Below, piece after piece: positions 9,324 to 19,980 of a stretch of DNA of 64,000 nt. The notes under the pieces were generated by a model. The model was not told the origin of the DNA, did no database searches, and saw nothing but the letters and a program-made list of their open reading frames with translations. Within the stretch, counting starts at the first letter, position 1. Every line of letters begins with the position of its first letter. Source of the DNA: Terriglobus albidus (GTDB lineage Bacteria; Acidobacteriota; Terriglobia; Terriglobales; Acidobacteriaceae); assembly GCF_008000815.1 (NCBI RefSeq), contig NZ_CP042806.1, forward strand, positions 1 to 64,000. The letters are read 5' to 3'. The position numbers and the translations under genes were made by a program.

Positions 9324-9746
9324 ATGGCATATAGCGATAAGGTCGTAGACCACTACAACAACCCCCGCAACGTCGGCACCCTGGATAAGGCATCCGAGGA
9401 TGTTGGCACGGGCCTGGTCGGCGCACCGGAGTGCGGCGACGTGATGCGCCTGCAGATCAAGGTCAACCCCGAGACACAGGTCATCGAAGACGCCAAGTTC
9501 AAGACCTTCGGCTGTGGCTCGGCCATCGCTTCTTCCTCGCTCGCTACCGAGTGGGTGAAGGGCAAGACCATCGACGAGGCTCTCTCCATCTCGAACACCG
9601 ACATCGTGAAGGAACTCGCGCTTCCTCCGGTCAAGATCCACTGCTCGGTTCTGGCGGAAGACGCCATCCGCGCCGCGATCGGCGACTGGAAGAAGAAGAA
9701 CAGCGTTGAGACCGCGGCTGCTGTTCCGGCCGCCGCCGCTCACTAA
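9324..9746 (+). CDS. iscU: Fe-S scaffold protein IscU
   Basis: The 140-residue scaffold on which [2Fe-2S] clusters are built. Conserved ligands C37 (PECGD with D39), C64 (FGCGSAIA) and C107 (HCSVLAE) are all present. So is LPPVK (100-104), the HscA recognition motif, which matches the presence of hscA and hscB in this window. The C-terminal alanine-rich tail (VPAAAAH) is longer than usual. GAGGAAACG precedes the ATG. A strong terminator follows, so iscR-iscS-iscU probably forms the first transcription unit. Confidence 0.97.
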   Translation: MAYSDKVVDHYNNPRNVGTLDKASEDVGTGLVGAPECGDVMRLQIKVNPETQVIEDAKFKTFGCGSAIASSSLATEWVKGKTIDEALSISNTDIVKELALPPVKIHCSVLAEDAIRAAIGDWKKKNSVETAAAVPAAAAH

Positions 9747-9767
9747 TCTCCTTCGGCATTCATAACC

Positions 9768-9795
9768 AAAGGCGCAGACTTCGGTCTGCGCCTTT
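9768..9795 (+). terminator. Rho-independent terminator after iscU
   Basis: AAAGGCGCAGAC, loop TTCG and GTCTGCGCCTTT form a perfect 12-bp stem followed by GTGTTTCT. It lies 21 bases past the iscU stop and would separate iscRSU from the later isc genes. Confidence 0.85.
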
Positions 9796-9821
9796 GTGTT
9801 TCTACACTCTGTCATCCTAAG

Positions 9822-9955
9822 CCGAACGGGGTCCCCGGCCAGCTTGCTGGCTGGGGTGAGGAGGCGAAGAACCCGCTTTTCTGCCCCCGATGCACTGGGT
9901 GCCCCCTCCATCGCATCGCGATGGGTGGGATATCGCGCTTCGCGCGATCATGCCG
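9822..9955. repeat. GC-rich palindrome cluster 1
   Basis: Contains several stem-loops in a row: CCCCGGCCAGC/GCTGGCTGGGG, a CCATCGC..GCGATGG pair, and the perfect ATCGCGC-TTC-GCGCGAT (9932-9948). GGGTGCCCC and CGCGCTTCGCGCGA recur in a second block at 13058. The last base of the 17-mer overlaps the TGA stop of the hydrolase gene on the minus strand. Confidence 0.7.
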
Positions 9956-10916
9956 TAGTCTTCGGCCCAATATCCCACAGCATCTTCGCCTGACCCGCAA
10001 TCAGATCCGGCATCTCCTCCGGGAAAAAGAGATTCGCATCCGGCACGCGCTTCACGCCGCGAGCCCCGGGCAGCGTGGTATTCAGCCAATCGGCCCACTC
10101 CACCGGAAAGAACGCATCCTTCAGTCCCCAGACCATACGCGCATGTCCGTTCCATGAGTGCAGCTGCTCTCGCACTGGAACCAGGATGTTCTCTCCAAGC
10201 GCAATGGTATAGGCATGAAACTGTTCCCGCCGCTCCGCTGTGGAAGCAATGGCGCTGAGATAGTACTCGATCGTCTCGTCCGTCAGCTTTTCCGGATAGC
10301 TGAAGGCTTGTCCCATTCCCTTCTGCGAACGCGCCAGATCTTTGTTCTGCAACTGCGACACAATGAAACGATCTACCAGCGTCCCTCTCTTCGCCAACTC
10401 GATGAAGGGTGCGAACTGCGGCGGTGGATTGTTCGTGTCTACATCACAGTTGGTCATCAGCAGCGAACGTACGCGATGCGGATACAGGGCAATGAAGATC
10501 TGCGCTGTAATGCCACCGCTGTCGTTAGCGACCAGATCGACACTCTCGACCTTCAGGTGATCGAGCAACGCCGCCAGCATCTCCGCCTGTGTCTGCGGAG
10601 TGATCGCCTGTCCTGCATGGGGTTCAGAGTAGCCGAGCCCCATCAGATCGGGCGCGATACAGCGGCGTACGCCGTGCAGCCGTTCAAGCGCACCGCGCCA
10701 TTGATAGCCGTTGAGCGGATAGCCATGAATAAAAAGTGCCGCAGGACCCCGGCCATGTTCGACATATGCGATGCGGCCAAAGCTCAGTTCTGCAAACCTG
10801 CGGGAGCGGGTGTACCAGTTCACATCGAGCCGCTGGTTCTCAGCGATCGCCATGATCGGCGAACATGCGCCGGCTGCAACAAAAGCGGAGGAGCGAAGAA
10901 GGTCTCTGCGAGTCAT
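9948..10916 (-). CDS. Exported alpha/beta-hydrolase, haloalkane-dehalogenase-like
   Basis: The body has the hydrolase fold order: oxyanion loop HGYPLNGYQW, then GLGYSEP, then a nucleophile elbow VANDSGG. The elbow matches the Asp-nucleophile type (HDWGG in haloalkane dehalogenases), although the serine next to it is an alternative. I prefer the ATG at 10916, giving MTRRDLLRSSAFVAAGACS, a twin-arginine-like signal with a possible lipobox. An earlier in-frame ATG at 10958 exists. Substrate is unknown. With the AraC gene downstream of its start it forms an opposite-strand pair inserted into the isc series. Confidence 0.75.
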   Translation of the reverse strand: MTRRDLLRSSAFVAAGACSPIMAIAENQRLDVNWYTRSRRFAELSFGRIAYVEHGRGPAALFIHGYPLNGYQWRGALERLHGVRRCIAPDLMGLGYSEPHAGQAITPQTQAEMLAALLDHLKVESVDLVANDSGGITAQIFIALYPHRVRSLLMTNCDVDTNNPPPQFAPFIELAKRGTLVDRFIVSQLQNKDLARSQKGMGQAFSYPEKLTDETIEYYLSAIASTAERREQFHAYTIALGENILVPVREQLHSWNGHARMVWGLKDAFFPVEWADWLNTTLPGARGVKRVPDANLFFPEEMPDLIAGQAKMLWDIGPKTTA

Positions 10917-11002
10917 AGATCGCAGTATCGCCAGCCTAGACAAACCTTTCGCGCACATTCAGACATTCTTGAGCACGTTCGGCGGACTATCAGAAAGCAG
11001 CC

Positions 11003-11875
11003 CTAATCCGCCGCCGTCAGCTCCGTCATCCTGCGCCGTAACTCCATCGGCGCTGCCCCTTCGGCGCGTCGAAGATGACGAGCCATGTGACTCTGATGCG
11101 CAAACCCAGCGGCCTGGGCGATCTCGGCCATCGTCAAGCCACCATGCCGCATCAGCCGTTTGGCGTGGTCCACACGCCGCTGGACGACATACTGATGCAC
11201 CGGCGTTCCCGTTGCCTCGCGAAAGACAGACTTCAGGTGTGACTGGCTCATGCCCGCTGTCTCCGCCAACTGGCCAAGTGAGAGATCTTCGGCGATGTTC
11301 TCTTCAATGAAGCTGAGAAGCTGTTTTAATCTGTGCCCACTCAGCGACTGCCTGGCGCGGGTTTCACGCACCGTCAGCGAGCTGTGCCGCGTCACCAGGC
11401 GCGATGCAACTGCCAGAGACAGTCCATCCATGTAGAGCGTTCCGGAAGGAAAGCCGTTCTCAATCTCGCGCTTGATCGCCCAGGCCAAGGTTTCCAGTTC
11501 CGTGTCACGCGCCTGATAGCGGTTGAGCAGCTCCAGTTTGTCCGGATTCAGACCGCTGCTCTCAGCCACAGAACGAAGAAGCTTTCCCGGCATGCTGAGC
11601 AAGAGCGCCATGTCGTTTTCATCGTGCATCTGCCAGATTGCCGGCACGTGCGCCGGAATGATGTCGATGTCACCGTGCACGGCCGTTCCCGAGAACCATC
11701 GCCCCTCGCGGCGGCAGGCGACTCGGGCCGCCGGTCCTACGTGGATGGCAATCAGGGCATTTTCCAGGCCCGGCATCTCCAGCGTTCCCGGAGGATCGCG
11801 CCGAAGCTGGAAGACGACGCCCTGTTTCGAGGCTCCCTGGGACAGAATCAGCGGTTTTGGCTCTTCCTGCGGCAT
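11003..11875 (-). CDS. AraC family transcriptional regulator
   Basis: A 290-residue regulator. The last ~100 residues form the double helix-turn-helix: ISRE-like first helix set SLGQLAETAGMSQSHLKSVFRE and second helix set MAEIAQAAGFAHQSHMARHLRR. The N-terminal part is a cupin-like effector region. The frame stays open to 12712 across iscA, but the ATG at 11875 is preceded by AAGGGG at a good distance, and everything upstream is antisense shadow. It reads toward the hydrolase gene (86-base gap), which it may control. Effector unknown. Confidence 0.88.
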   Translation of the reverse strand: MPQEEPKPLILSQGASKQGVVFQLRRDPPGTLEMPGLENALIAIHVGPAARVACRREGRWFSGTAVHGDIDIIPAHVPAIWQMHDENDMALLLSMPGKLLRSVAESSGLNPDKLELLNRYQARDTELETLAWAIKREIENGFPSGTLYMDGLSLAVASRLVTRHSSLTVRETRARQSLSGHRLKQLLSFIEENIAEDLSLGQLAETAGMSQSHLKSVFREATGTPVHQYVVQRRVDHAKRLMRHGGLTMAEIAQAAGFAHQSHMARHLRRAEGAAPMELRRRMTELTAAD

Positions 11876-11974
11876 GTTTCCCCTTCCAGCGCGTGGCTCT
11901 AAGCCCGGCACGTTTGTGCTGGAACGATATACTGGAAATGATGCGGACGGGTTCCCTGTCGCATCTAAATATCT

Positions 11975-12442
11975 ATGTCCACTGTCTCCATCAGCTCGAC
12001 CACCAGCAACGCCATGAGCGCCCCGGCGCCCGAGGAGCAGAAGCTCTCCTCGCCGCTGGCGACGGCGGTGGCGGCGCCCGAATTGAACGCGAAGGCTACC
12101 GGCATCTCCGTGACCGAAAAGGCGATTCGCCGCGTCCGTGCCGCCATGCACAAGGAAGGCATCTCCGGCACCGACGGAGGTCTGCGGCTGGGCGTTACCG
12201 GCGGCGGCTGCTCCGGCCTGAGCTACTCCATCCGCTTCGACACCAAGCCGCGGGAACGCGACCGCGTGTGGGAGTTCGAGCAGGACAGTGAGCGGGTCCG
12301 TATCTTCGTCGACCCTAAAAGCTTTATCTACCTGAACGGCATGATCCTCGACTTCGAAGAAACTCTCATGCGCCAGGGCTTCAACTTCATCAATCCCAAC
12401 TCGCAAAAGTCCTGCGGTTGCGGATCGTCGTTTACCGCATGA
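11975..12442 (+). CDS. iscA: A-type Fe-S carrier IscA/ErpA
   Basis: Carries iron or Fe-S clusters from the scaffold to target proteins. C79 (GGGCSGLSY) and the C-terminal CGCG pair (C147, C149) are the three conserved ligands. The first ~40 residues are an unconserved Ser/Ala/Pro-rich extension. The true start could be the in-frame ATG at 12014, still leaving ~27 extra residues. No clear ribosome site supports either start. The stop overlaps the hscB start as ATGA, so the two are translationally coupled. Confidence 0.93.
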   Translation: MSTVSISSTTSNAMSAPAPEEQKLSSPLATAVAAPELNAKATGISVTEKAIRRVRAAMHKEGISGTDGGLRLGVTGGGCSGLSYSIRFDTKPRERDRVWEFEQDSERVRIFVDPKSFIYLNGMILDFEETLMRQGFNFINPNSQKSCGCGSSFTA

Positions 12443-13050
12443 CCGACTACTTCGCGTTTTTCTCCCTTCCGCGTCACCTTCACATCGATACGGCAGCTCT
12501 GGAGAAGCAGTTCTATACCCTGAGCCGCAAACTGCACCCGGACCGCTTCGCGGCAAAGCCTCCTGCGGAACAGGAAGAGGCCCTGCGCCAGTCCTCGTTG
12601 TTGAACGATGCCTATCGCACATTGAAGGAATCCATCGGCCGCACGGAATATCTGCTGACGCTGGAAGGAGTGCAGCTCGAAGAACAGTCACGCGCCGCAA
12701 CCGATGCGGCAAGAGCGGCGGGTACCGAGAAGAAACAGGTAGCCCCGCCGGAGCTTCTCGAAGAAGCCTTCGAGCTCAACATGCAGCTCGAAGAGATGAA
12801 GATGAACAAGCAGATGGGTGACGACGATCCCCAACTGCGTAAAGACCTCGAAGTTGCAAAAGCAAACTTCGAAGGCATGCTCGCCACCGCGCAGGTCGAG
12901 CTCGAATCGTTATGGTCCGCGTGGGATGCAGCGGTCGATACCGGTGACGATACCGCGAAGACCAAAGCACGCGACGGCATGGTGGCACTGCTCAACCGCC
13001 GCAGCTACATCCGCAACCTGGTGCGCGACGTCAACGCAGCCCTGGAATAA
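12439..13050 (+). CDS. hscB: Fe-S co-chaperone HscB (J-domain)
   Basis: Delivers IscU to the HscA chaperone and stimulates its ATPase. The J-domain spans about residues 1-75 with HPD at 33-35 (SRKLHPDRFAAKP). The C-terminal three-helix IscU-binding domain is glutamate rich, interrupted by an Ala/Glu linker. I start at ATG 12439, which overlaps the iscA stop by ATGA. The frame runs a few codons further back without support. A palindromic repeat begins 8 bases after the stop. Confidence 0.94.
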   Translation: MTDYFAFFSLPRHLHIDTAALEKQFYTLSRKLHPDRFAAKPPAEQEEALRQSSLLNDAYRTLKESIGRTEYLLTLEGVQLEEQSRAATDAARAAGTEKKQVAPPELLEEAFELNMQLEEMKMNKQMGDDDPQLRKDLEVAKANFEGMLATAQVELESLWSAWDAAVDTGDDTAKTKARDGMVALLNRRSYIRNLVRDVNAALE

Positions 13051-13057
13051 CCAACAT

Positions 13058-13145
13058 TGGGTGCCCCAGATCCGGGGTCCCCAGCGAACTAGTTCGCTGG
13101 GGTGGTGTCCCTAGGGGACCTGGGTATTCGCGCTTCGCGCGAACA
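13058..13145. repeat. GC-rich palindrome cluster 2
   Basis: Same style as the block at 9822: GGGTGCCCC, CCCCAGCGAA..TTCGCTGGGG, CCCTAGGGGACC and TTCGCGC-TTC-GCGCGAA (13126-13142). It directly follows hscB and could end transcription or be a REP-type element. Confidence 0.65.
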
Positions 13146-13174
13146 GCTTTTCTTTTCCGACCTGATCTAGATAT

Positions 13175-13355
13175 CTACCTCTCATCAAACCCCTTCGCCG
13201 TCCGCACCGAAACACGTTCCTTCGTCCACCCATAACTCGTCAGGAGATCAAACAACCTCAGCCGGCGCGCCCGCGGCGCATGCGGCAATAGACGCTCCTC
13301 GACAGAGCTAATGGGAAGCGGACCGTTTTCGGGATAACACGCTGACTCCGCCTAC
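13175..13355 (-). pseudogene. Possible gene remnant, unrecognised
   Basis: One minus-strand frame reads through about 60 codons without a start, ending ..SYGWTKERVSVRTAKGFDER then TAG at 13175-13177. It follows an in-frame TAG upstream. The composition is protein-like but I recognise no family. It may be the tail of a deleted gene, or chance. Nothing else is seen between hscB and the VOC gene apart from the palindromes. Confidence 0.25.
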
Positions 13356-13397
13356 AGATCAGCGCGTAGGGTTTTCTCGGAAAGATTTCCCAAAGCT

Positions 13398-13835
13398 TCA
13401 CATCTTTACCCACGGGTTATACGTCCCCACATGCCATAGATATCCCTCGGGATCGCGGCAGGTGAATCCCTTACCACCATAGAACTTTTCTTCGAGATCG
13501 AAGACCATCTCTGCTCCTGCCGCCTTAGCCAGCGCATATACCGCATCGCAATCGCTAACGACCAGCGCTACACTTCGTGTCTCGCGTCCGCCAATCTCCT
13601 GCGGAGTCGCGGCATAAGGGGTGTAGGGAGTTTCATTCTGCGCTGATCCAAGCATGATCATGCCGTTACCGAAGGTCAGCTGCGCGTGGTCGACACGCAC
13701 ACCGTCGGCGTTCATATACACCGCATTCTTTTCAAAGCCGAGTGCGGTACAAAGCCATTCGATTGCGGCCACGCAGTCGCGATACCGCATGCCGGGAATC
13801 ACAGTTGAGGGAACATTCGCTGCCGGAGTTTTCAT
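13398..13835 (-). CDS. VOC superfamily (glyoxalase/bleomycin-resistance-like) protein
   Basis: A 145-residue protein with two beta-alpha-beta-beta-beta units. It opens with VIPGMRYRDCVAAIEWLCTA and ends with the conserved FTCRDPEGYLWHVGTY, whose E and H resemble the metal ligands of the fold. Members include glyoxalases, antibiotic-binding proteins and PhnB-like proteins, so the reaction is open. It lies 54 bases downstream of an AraC-type regulator gene on the same strand, and both interrupt the isc series. Confidence 0.85.
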   Translation of the reverse strand: MKTPAANVPSTVIPGMRYRDCVAAIEWLCTALGFEKNAVYMNADGVRVDHAQLTFGNGMIMLGSAQNETPYTPYAATPQEIGGRETRSVALVVSDCDAVYALAKAAGAEMVFDLEEKFYGGKGFTCRDPEGYLWHVGTYNPWVKM

Positions 13836-13889
13836 GCGCCTATCTTCCTCTCTCTGCCAACAAACTTCTTGGAAAAAACGGAAATCCTC

Positions 13890-14696
13890 TTACAACACAA
13901 GATGATTTGCCCACGGTCGTTCCACACGGGAATAGGCCGTCGGACTGATGCCCGAGAACTCATAAAACTCATTCGCGAAGTGCGACTGATCGTAATACCC
14001 GCACTCCAGCGCCAACTCTGCCCACGGCAGCTCTGTCCCCTGATGTAATTGCTGTACCGCACGCTGAAACCGCAGGATCCGCAGAAACGATTTCGGAGAC
14101 ACACCAATCTCCTCGCGAAACAGGTCGCGCACCCTGCGATCGGTGAGGCCCGTCGCCTTACTCGCATCCGCCAGCGAGCACGCCGTCGCATGGCGCCGGA
14201 TCTCCAGCAACATGGAACGTACCGCCGGGTGCAGGGGTGCGGCTCCGAGCCTGCCGCACAAGAACGATTCGAGCACGGCAAACTTCAACTCCGGATCAGA
14301 GACGTCCATCAGGCGCTCGCGGAGCGTTGCGGCATCCTTACCGAGCAGGGATTCCAGGTCTGTCTCTTCGCCGCAGAGCTCCGTCGCCGGTTCCGCGAAG
14401 AAACGCCGCTGCCCGCCTGGAGCAAAGACCACACCGACCATCTCTTCGGTGTCTGCCAGGTCGATGGTCTGGTACCCATGCTGCAGCCCAACCAAAAGCG
14501 ATGGGGCCTGCAGGAATCGCTCTCCGGAACGAAGAACCCCATGACAATGCGCGTGCGCCAGGTTGATGACGATCTGCGTGTCACCATTCGGCAGAACGCG
14601 CTGCAAGGTGCTCACAATGCCGGGTGTGCGGACGTACCAAAGCGCCTTCACCCATCCCGCGAGAGGGGCCTTCGGCTTGTATTCGAGATAGATCAC
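13890..14696 (-). CDS. AraC family regulator with DUF6597-type N-terminus
   Basis: 268 residues. The N-terminal ~110 (opening YLEYKPKAPLAGWVKALWYV) matches the DUF6597 arrangement found in many AraC proteins. The C-terminal helix-turn-helix pair is seen in SLADASKATGLTDRRVRDLFRE and WAELALECGYYDQSHFANEF with FSGISPTAY. Probably regulates the downstream VOC gene. No operator is obvious in the 89 bases to hscA on the other strand. Confidence 0.88.
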   Translation of the reverse strand: MIYLEYKPKAPLAGWVKALWYVRTPGIVSTLQRVLPNGDTQIVINLAHAHCHGVLRSGERFLQAPSLLVGLQHGYQTIDLADTEEMVGVVFAPGGQRRFFAEPATELCGEETDLESLLGKDAATLRERLMDVSDPELKFAVLESFLCGRLGAAPLHPAVRSMLLEIRRHATACSLADASKATGLTDRRVRDLFREEIGVSPKSFLRILRFQRAVQQLHQGTELPWAELALECGYYDQSHFANEFYEFSGISPTAYSRVERPWANHLVL

Positions 14697-14785
14697 GCAT
14701 CGCCCTTTGCTGTGCCGTCATCAGAAGAATGCGACAATAGTATGTTGCGCCTCTGCGGCCGTTAGCCGCCAGTGGACCCTTGTTT

Positions 14786-16756
<1,971 letters not shown>

Positions 16757-16761
16757 AAGAT

Positions 16762-17202
16762 ATGTCAGATACCACAAATCTTCCCGAGGTTGACCTCAGC
16801 AAACCTCCCGCTGCTGACATGGTGCGTGTGACCTTTTTGCCTGAGGGCAAGACGGTGGAGTTCAAGTTTGGCACCATGCCCTACGATCACCATGGCAAGC
16901 CGATGAGCTTTCTGGATGTGGCGGAGAACTATCACATCTTTCTGGACCACGCCTGCGGAGGCTCCTGCGCTTGCACCACCTGCCATGTCTATGTGAAGGA
17001 AGGAGCGGAGGGTCTCTCTGAACCTGAAGATGATGAACTGGACCGCATCGACCAGGCTGCAGGACCTCAGCTGAACTCCCGGCTGGGCTGTCAGGCCATC
17101 ATTACGAAGCCTGGAAGTTATACGGTGGAGATCCCAAGCTGGAATCGCAACTACGTCAGCGAAGGCAAACCGCTGGCGCTGGCGAGCGACAAACGTGACT
17201 AA
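16762..17202 (+). CDS. fdx: [2Fe-2S] ferredoxin of the ISC system
   Basis: Supplies electrons for cluster assembly on IscU. The adrenodoxin-type ligand set C65-x5-C71-x2-C74 and C110 (LGCQ) is complete, with an acidic region SEPEDDELDRIDQAA for partner docking. 146 residues is longer than the usual ~110, because of N- and C-terminal tails (PSWNRNYVSEGKPLALA at the end). The gap to hscA is 5 bases, so the two are one operon. Confidence 0.93.
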   Translation: MSDTTNLPEVDLSKPPAADMVRVTFLPEGKTVEFKFGTMPYDHHGKPMSFLDVAENYHIFLDHACGGSCACTTCHVYVKEGAEGLSEPEDDELDRIDQAAGPQLNSRLGCQAIITKPGSYTVEIPSWNRNYVSEGKPLALASDKRD

Positions 17203-17234
17203 ATAAGTGCTTTGGTTTAGTGCGCATACATTAC

Positions 17235-17259
17235 TTAAGGAACCTTATCTGCTCCTTAA
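17235..17259. promoter_or_regulatory. Inverted repeat just before the hybrid kinase
   Basis: TTAAGGA-N11-TCCTTAA is a perfect 7-bp dyad ending 3 bases before the annotated ATG. Either the stem hides the start region, or it is an operator or weak terminator for fdx. It argues for checking the start codon. Confidence 0.4.
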
Positions 17260-17262
17260 TCG

Positions 17263-19353
17263 ATGACCGTAAGTCGAGTACTCGTACCAAATTGGGAATG
17301 CTTCACAATCAACACAGAGCGTCCCCTCCACGGACCCTCTGTTGTTCCTGACAATGGTGCCATGGTGCCGATGCCTCCTGTCAGCGAATTGTCATGGGGG
17401 GCGGATTTTTCGCTCCGAGCCATGGTCAGGGCGCTACCTGGTGTGCTCCTGTTATTTGACCGGAATGGTCTGATCCTCGCAGCCAGCGGTGGGGCAGAGG
17501 GATTTTTTGACTATTCGGCCGATGAGCTGATCGGCAAAGAGATCGAAACGCTTCTTCCCGAGTTCCGCAGACGCGGGCACGCTGAAGCCGCAAAGAGCCA
17601 TGCGGAGTTCACTGCCGTGTCCAGACACGGAACGGCGATTCCGGTAGAGGTGCGGCTGGGAATTCTGGACGGCGCTTCCGGTGATCCGTTCCTGGCCTCC
17701 ATTACGGATCTCTCCGCGCGTAGAGATCTGGAGATCTCCTTGAAGCACAGCCGGCTCGAGATGGAGCGGCTGCGGGATATGCTGGCGGAAAAATCCGTCA
17801 AGCTGGGCCACTCTGAAGAGAACCTTCGCAACAACCGCGAAAAATTCCGCTACCTCTTCGAACGCAATCCGCTGCCGATGTGGCTCTACTCCCAGGAGAC
17901 GCTGCGCTTTCTGGAGGTGAACGAGGCAGCGCTGATCCGCTACGGCTACACCCGCGACGAGTTCCTGTCGATGACGATCCAGGACATCCGCCCTGAAGGA
18001 GAGATGGAACGGTTACGGAAGAACCTTGGATCTGTTGACCGTGACAGCTACCAGCGAAGCAGGAACTGGCGGCACCGGACGAAGGAAGGCAAGCTGATCG
18101 AGGTCGATATCTTCAGCCATGCGGTGACTTACGAGGGGACACCCGCACGCATGGTCGTCGCGCTGGATGTAACGGAACGCAATACGACCGAAGCGCAGTT
18201 GCGGCGATCGCAGAAGATGGACGCCATCGGCCAACTGACCGGCGGCATCGCCCATGACTTCAACAACCTGTTGATGATCATCCTGGGGAACCTGGAAGGC
18301 ATCGCCGACGAGGCTGCGGACAATTACCGTATTCGGGAGATGGTGGACGACGCACTTTCTTCCGTCGCCCGGGGAGCCGGCTTGACGCGGCGCATGCTTG
18401 CCTATGCCCGGCAACAGTCTCTTGAAGCAAGAATCGTCGATCTTCGCTTACAGGTAAGCGAGATGGCCGATCTGCTGGCGCGTAGCCTGGGTGAAGAGAT
18501 CCGGGTAGAACAGGGATTGCCCGACGATCTATGGAAGACGCGCGTCGATCCGAGCCAGTTGGAAAGCGCCATCCTGAATCTGGTCGTCAATGCGCGCGAT
18601 GCGATGCCCCACGGTGGAACGATCATCATCTCCGGTAGAAATCACACGATGGACGCAACAGAGGCACTCACGCATGAGCTGCCCGCCGGCGACTACGTTG
18701 TGCTGGATGTAAAGGACACAGGTACAGGTATCTCGCGCGAAGATCTGGAACATGTTCTGGAACCGTTCTTCACCACTAAACCGGTGAACAAGGGCACAGG
18801 CCTGGGCCTCAGCATGGTCTATGGGTTCGCAAAGCAGTCAGGCGGCCAACTGGGCATTACCAGCGAGCTGGGCAGTGGAACTGTCGTCAGTCTCTATCTG
18901 CCGCGTGTCCACGAACAAACAGAGACGACTGCCGCGGAACCGCCTGCCTCAGCACCAATTCACTCAGGCCCCAGAAAGACAGTTCTCCTGGTGGAAGACG
19001 ACACGTCGATTCGCAAGATGCTCGAACGCCTGCTGAACCATATGGGCTATGAAGCATTTGCCGCAGAGGATGGGCCGAGCGCCATGGCTCTCTACGAACG
19101 GCTTGGTGAGATCGACATGCTTATCTCCGACGTCGTGCTTCCGAACGGAATGAGCGGCGTCGAAATCGGCGCGCAGATCACGGCAAGACAACCAGACATC
19201 CCGGTGATCTACATGTCCGGATATACGCGCAACGAATTGAATCAGAGCGCGCTGAAAGACGAGAAGGTCTTCCTGCTGCAGAAGCCGTTCCGCCGCGATG
19301 ATCTGACGCGCGCCATTCAGCTTGTTACCAGCAGCGCAACAAAACAGGGCTGA
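17263..19353 (+). CDS. Cytoplasmic PAS-PAS hybrid histidine kinase with receiver
   Basis: 696 residues: PAS about 50-150, PAS about 190-300, HisKA with H331 in [11 protein letters not shown], HATPase ([34 protein letters not shown]), then a receiver with D623 in [11 protein letters not shown]. There is no membrane segment, so it probably senses an internal cue. The receiver at the C-terminus suggests phosphorelay to an unseen partner or self-regulation. The first ~45 residues are not conserved in appearance, so ATG at 17362 is an alternative start. It is followed after 9 bases by a zinc-ribbon gene. Confidence 0.9.
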   Translation: MTVSRVLVPNWECFTINTERPLHGPSVVPDNGAMVPMPPVSELSWGADFSLRAMVRALPGVLLLFDRNGLILAASGGAEGFFDYSADELIGKEIETLLPEFRRRGHAEAAKSHAEFTAVSRHGTAIPVEVRLGILDGASGDPFLASITDLSARRDLEISLKHSRLEMERLRDMLAEKSVKLGHSEENLRNNREKFRYLFERNPLPMWLYSQETLRFLEVNEAALIRYGYTRDEFLSMTIQDIRPEGEMERLRKNLGSVDRDSYQRSRNWRHRTKEGKLIEVDIFSHAVTYEGTPARMVVALDVTERNTTEAQLRRSQKMDAIGQLTGGIAHDFNNLLMIILGNLEGIADEAADNYRIREMVDDALSSVARGAGLTRRMLAYARQQSLEARIVDLRLQVSEMADLLARSLGEEIRVEQGLPDDLWKTRVDPSQLESAILNLVVNARDAMPHGGTIIISGRNHTMDATEALTHELPAGDYVVLDVKDTGTGISREDLEHVLEPFFTTKPVNKGTGLGLSMVYGFAKQSGGQLGITSELGSGTVVSLYLPRVHEQTETTAAEPPASAPIHSGPRKTVLLVEDDTSIRKMLERLLNHMGYEAFAAEDGPSAMALYERLGEIDMLISDVVLPNGMSGVEIGAQITARQPDIPVIYMSGYTRNELNQSALKDEKVFLLQKPFRRDDLTRAIQLVTSSATKQG

Positions 19354-19362
19354 GAATTTGCG

Positions 19363-19674
19363 ATGTTCTGTCCGAAGTGCGGTGACGAGATGGAACAAGT
19401 TAATGGACTATGGACCTGCAGGCGAGGTGACATGTCCGTTAGTCCCCTGATGTCCAGCGCCCTAACGGACGTATATGTTTTAAAGACCCGATTCTCCGAA
19501 CATCGGCCCGTTACTTTCAAAAAAGATGGCCCCTGGTACTGTCCAGGCTGCGGTGTCCCGGCGGAGGAACGCGACGGTTCAGTGACGCGCAATCAATGTG
19601 GCCAATGTCTCCACGAGTTCCTATGGCACTTGATAGAACTCCACCCTCACAGGACGGAGGACGGAGGTTGGTGA
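19363..19674 (+). CDS. Small double zinc-ribbon protein
   Basis: 103 residues with CPKCGDEM..WTC at the N-terminus and CPGCGVP..NQCGQC in the second half. These look like two zinc knuckles that would bind metal and perhaps nucleic acid or protein. No named family is recognised. The 9-base gap suggests co-expression with the kinase upstream. Confidence 0.6.
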   Translation: MFCPKCGDEMEQVNGLWTCRRGDMSVSPLMSSALTDVYVLKTRFSEHRPVTFKKDGPWYCPGCGVPAEERDGSVTRNQCGQCLHEFLWHLIELHPHRTEDGGW

Positions 19675-19713
19675 TGATCTCCGCTCCCGTCGATATCGTG
19701 GCGCCGACAAGCG

Positions 19714-19844
19714 CTAGTGTCCTGAGTCTGAAGTTCTCGTCGTAAATTTTGTCATCCGAACGTAGTGAAGGACCTGGTTTTCAACGCTTCGGATGGCAAA
19801 GCTGTTCATGATTTATGTCGCGAACTTTAGACTCACCACGCTAG
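19714..19844. repeat. Palindromic element, family B copy 2
   Basis: Bounded by CTAG at 19714 and 19841. Left end CTAGTGTCCTGAGTCTGAAG pairs imperfectly with the right end, which in reverse reads CTAGCGTGGTGAGTCTAAAG. The left end is near-identical to copy 1 at 4003. The right CTAG is shared with the start of a family A element. Confidence 0.75.
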
Positions 19845-19957
19845 AGCCTTTTTCCTGTAGGCGGAGTGCAGGGCTTGTGTATCTATGGGCGTTTTCTGCA
19901 ATGAAAACGCCACTGCACGCTGCTCCCGGGATACCCAGCAACAGGAAAAATGCTCTA
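19842..19957. repeat. Palindromic element, family A copy 2 (full)
   Basis: TAGAGCCTTTTTCCTGT at the left and ACAGGAAAAATGCTCTA at the right (one mismatch at the outer part), with inner hairpin GGCGTTTTC..GAAAACGCC, in opposite orientation to copy 1. It begins inside the CTAG end of the family B element. Confidence 0.9.
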
Positions 19958-19980
19958 GTCACACTGGACAAGATTGAAAA

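Noticed and set aside
11876-12712. The AraC frame stays open for 279 more codons across iscA and hscB on the opposite strand.
   Set aside because: The ATG at 11875 has a good ribosome site and a normal AraC length. The extension is composition-driven antisense shadow of real isc genes.
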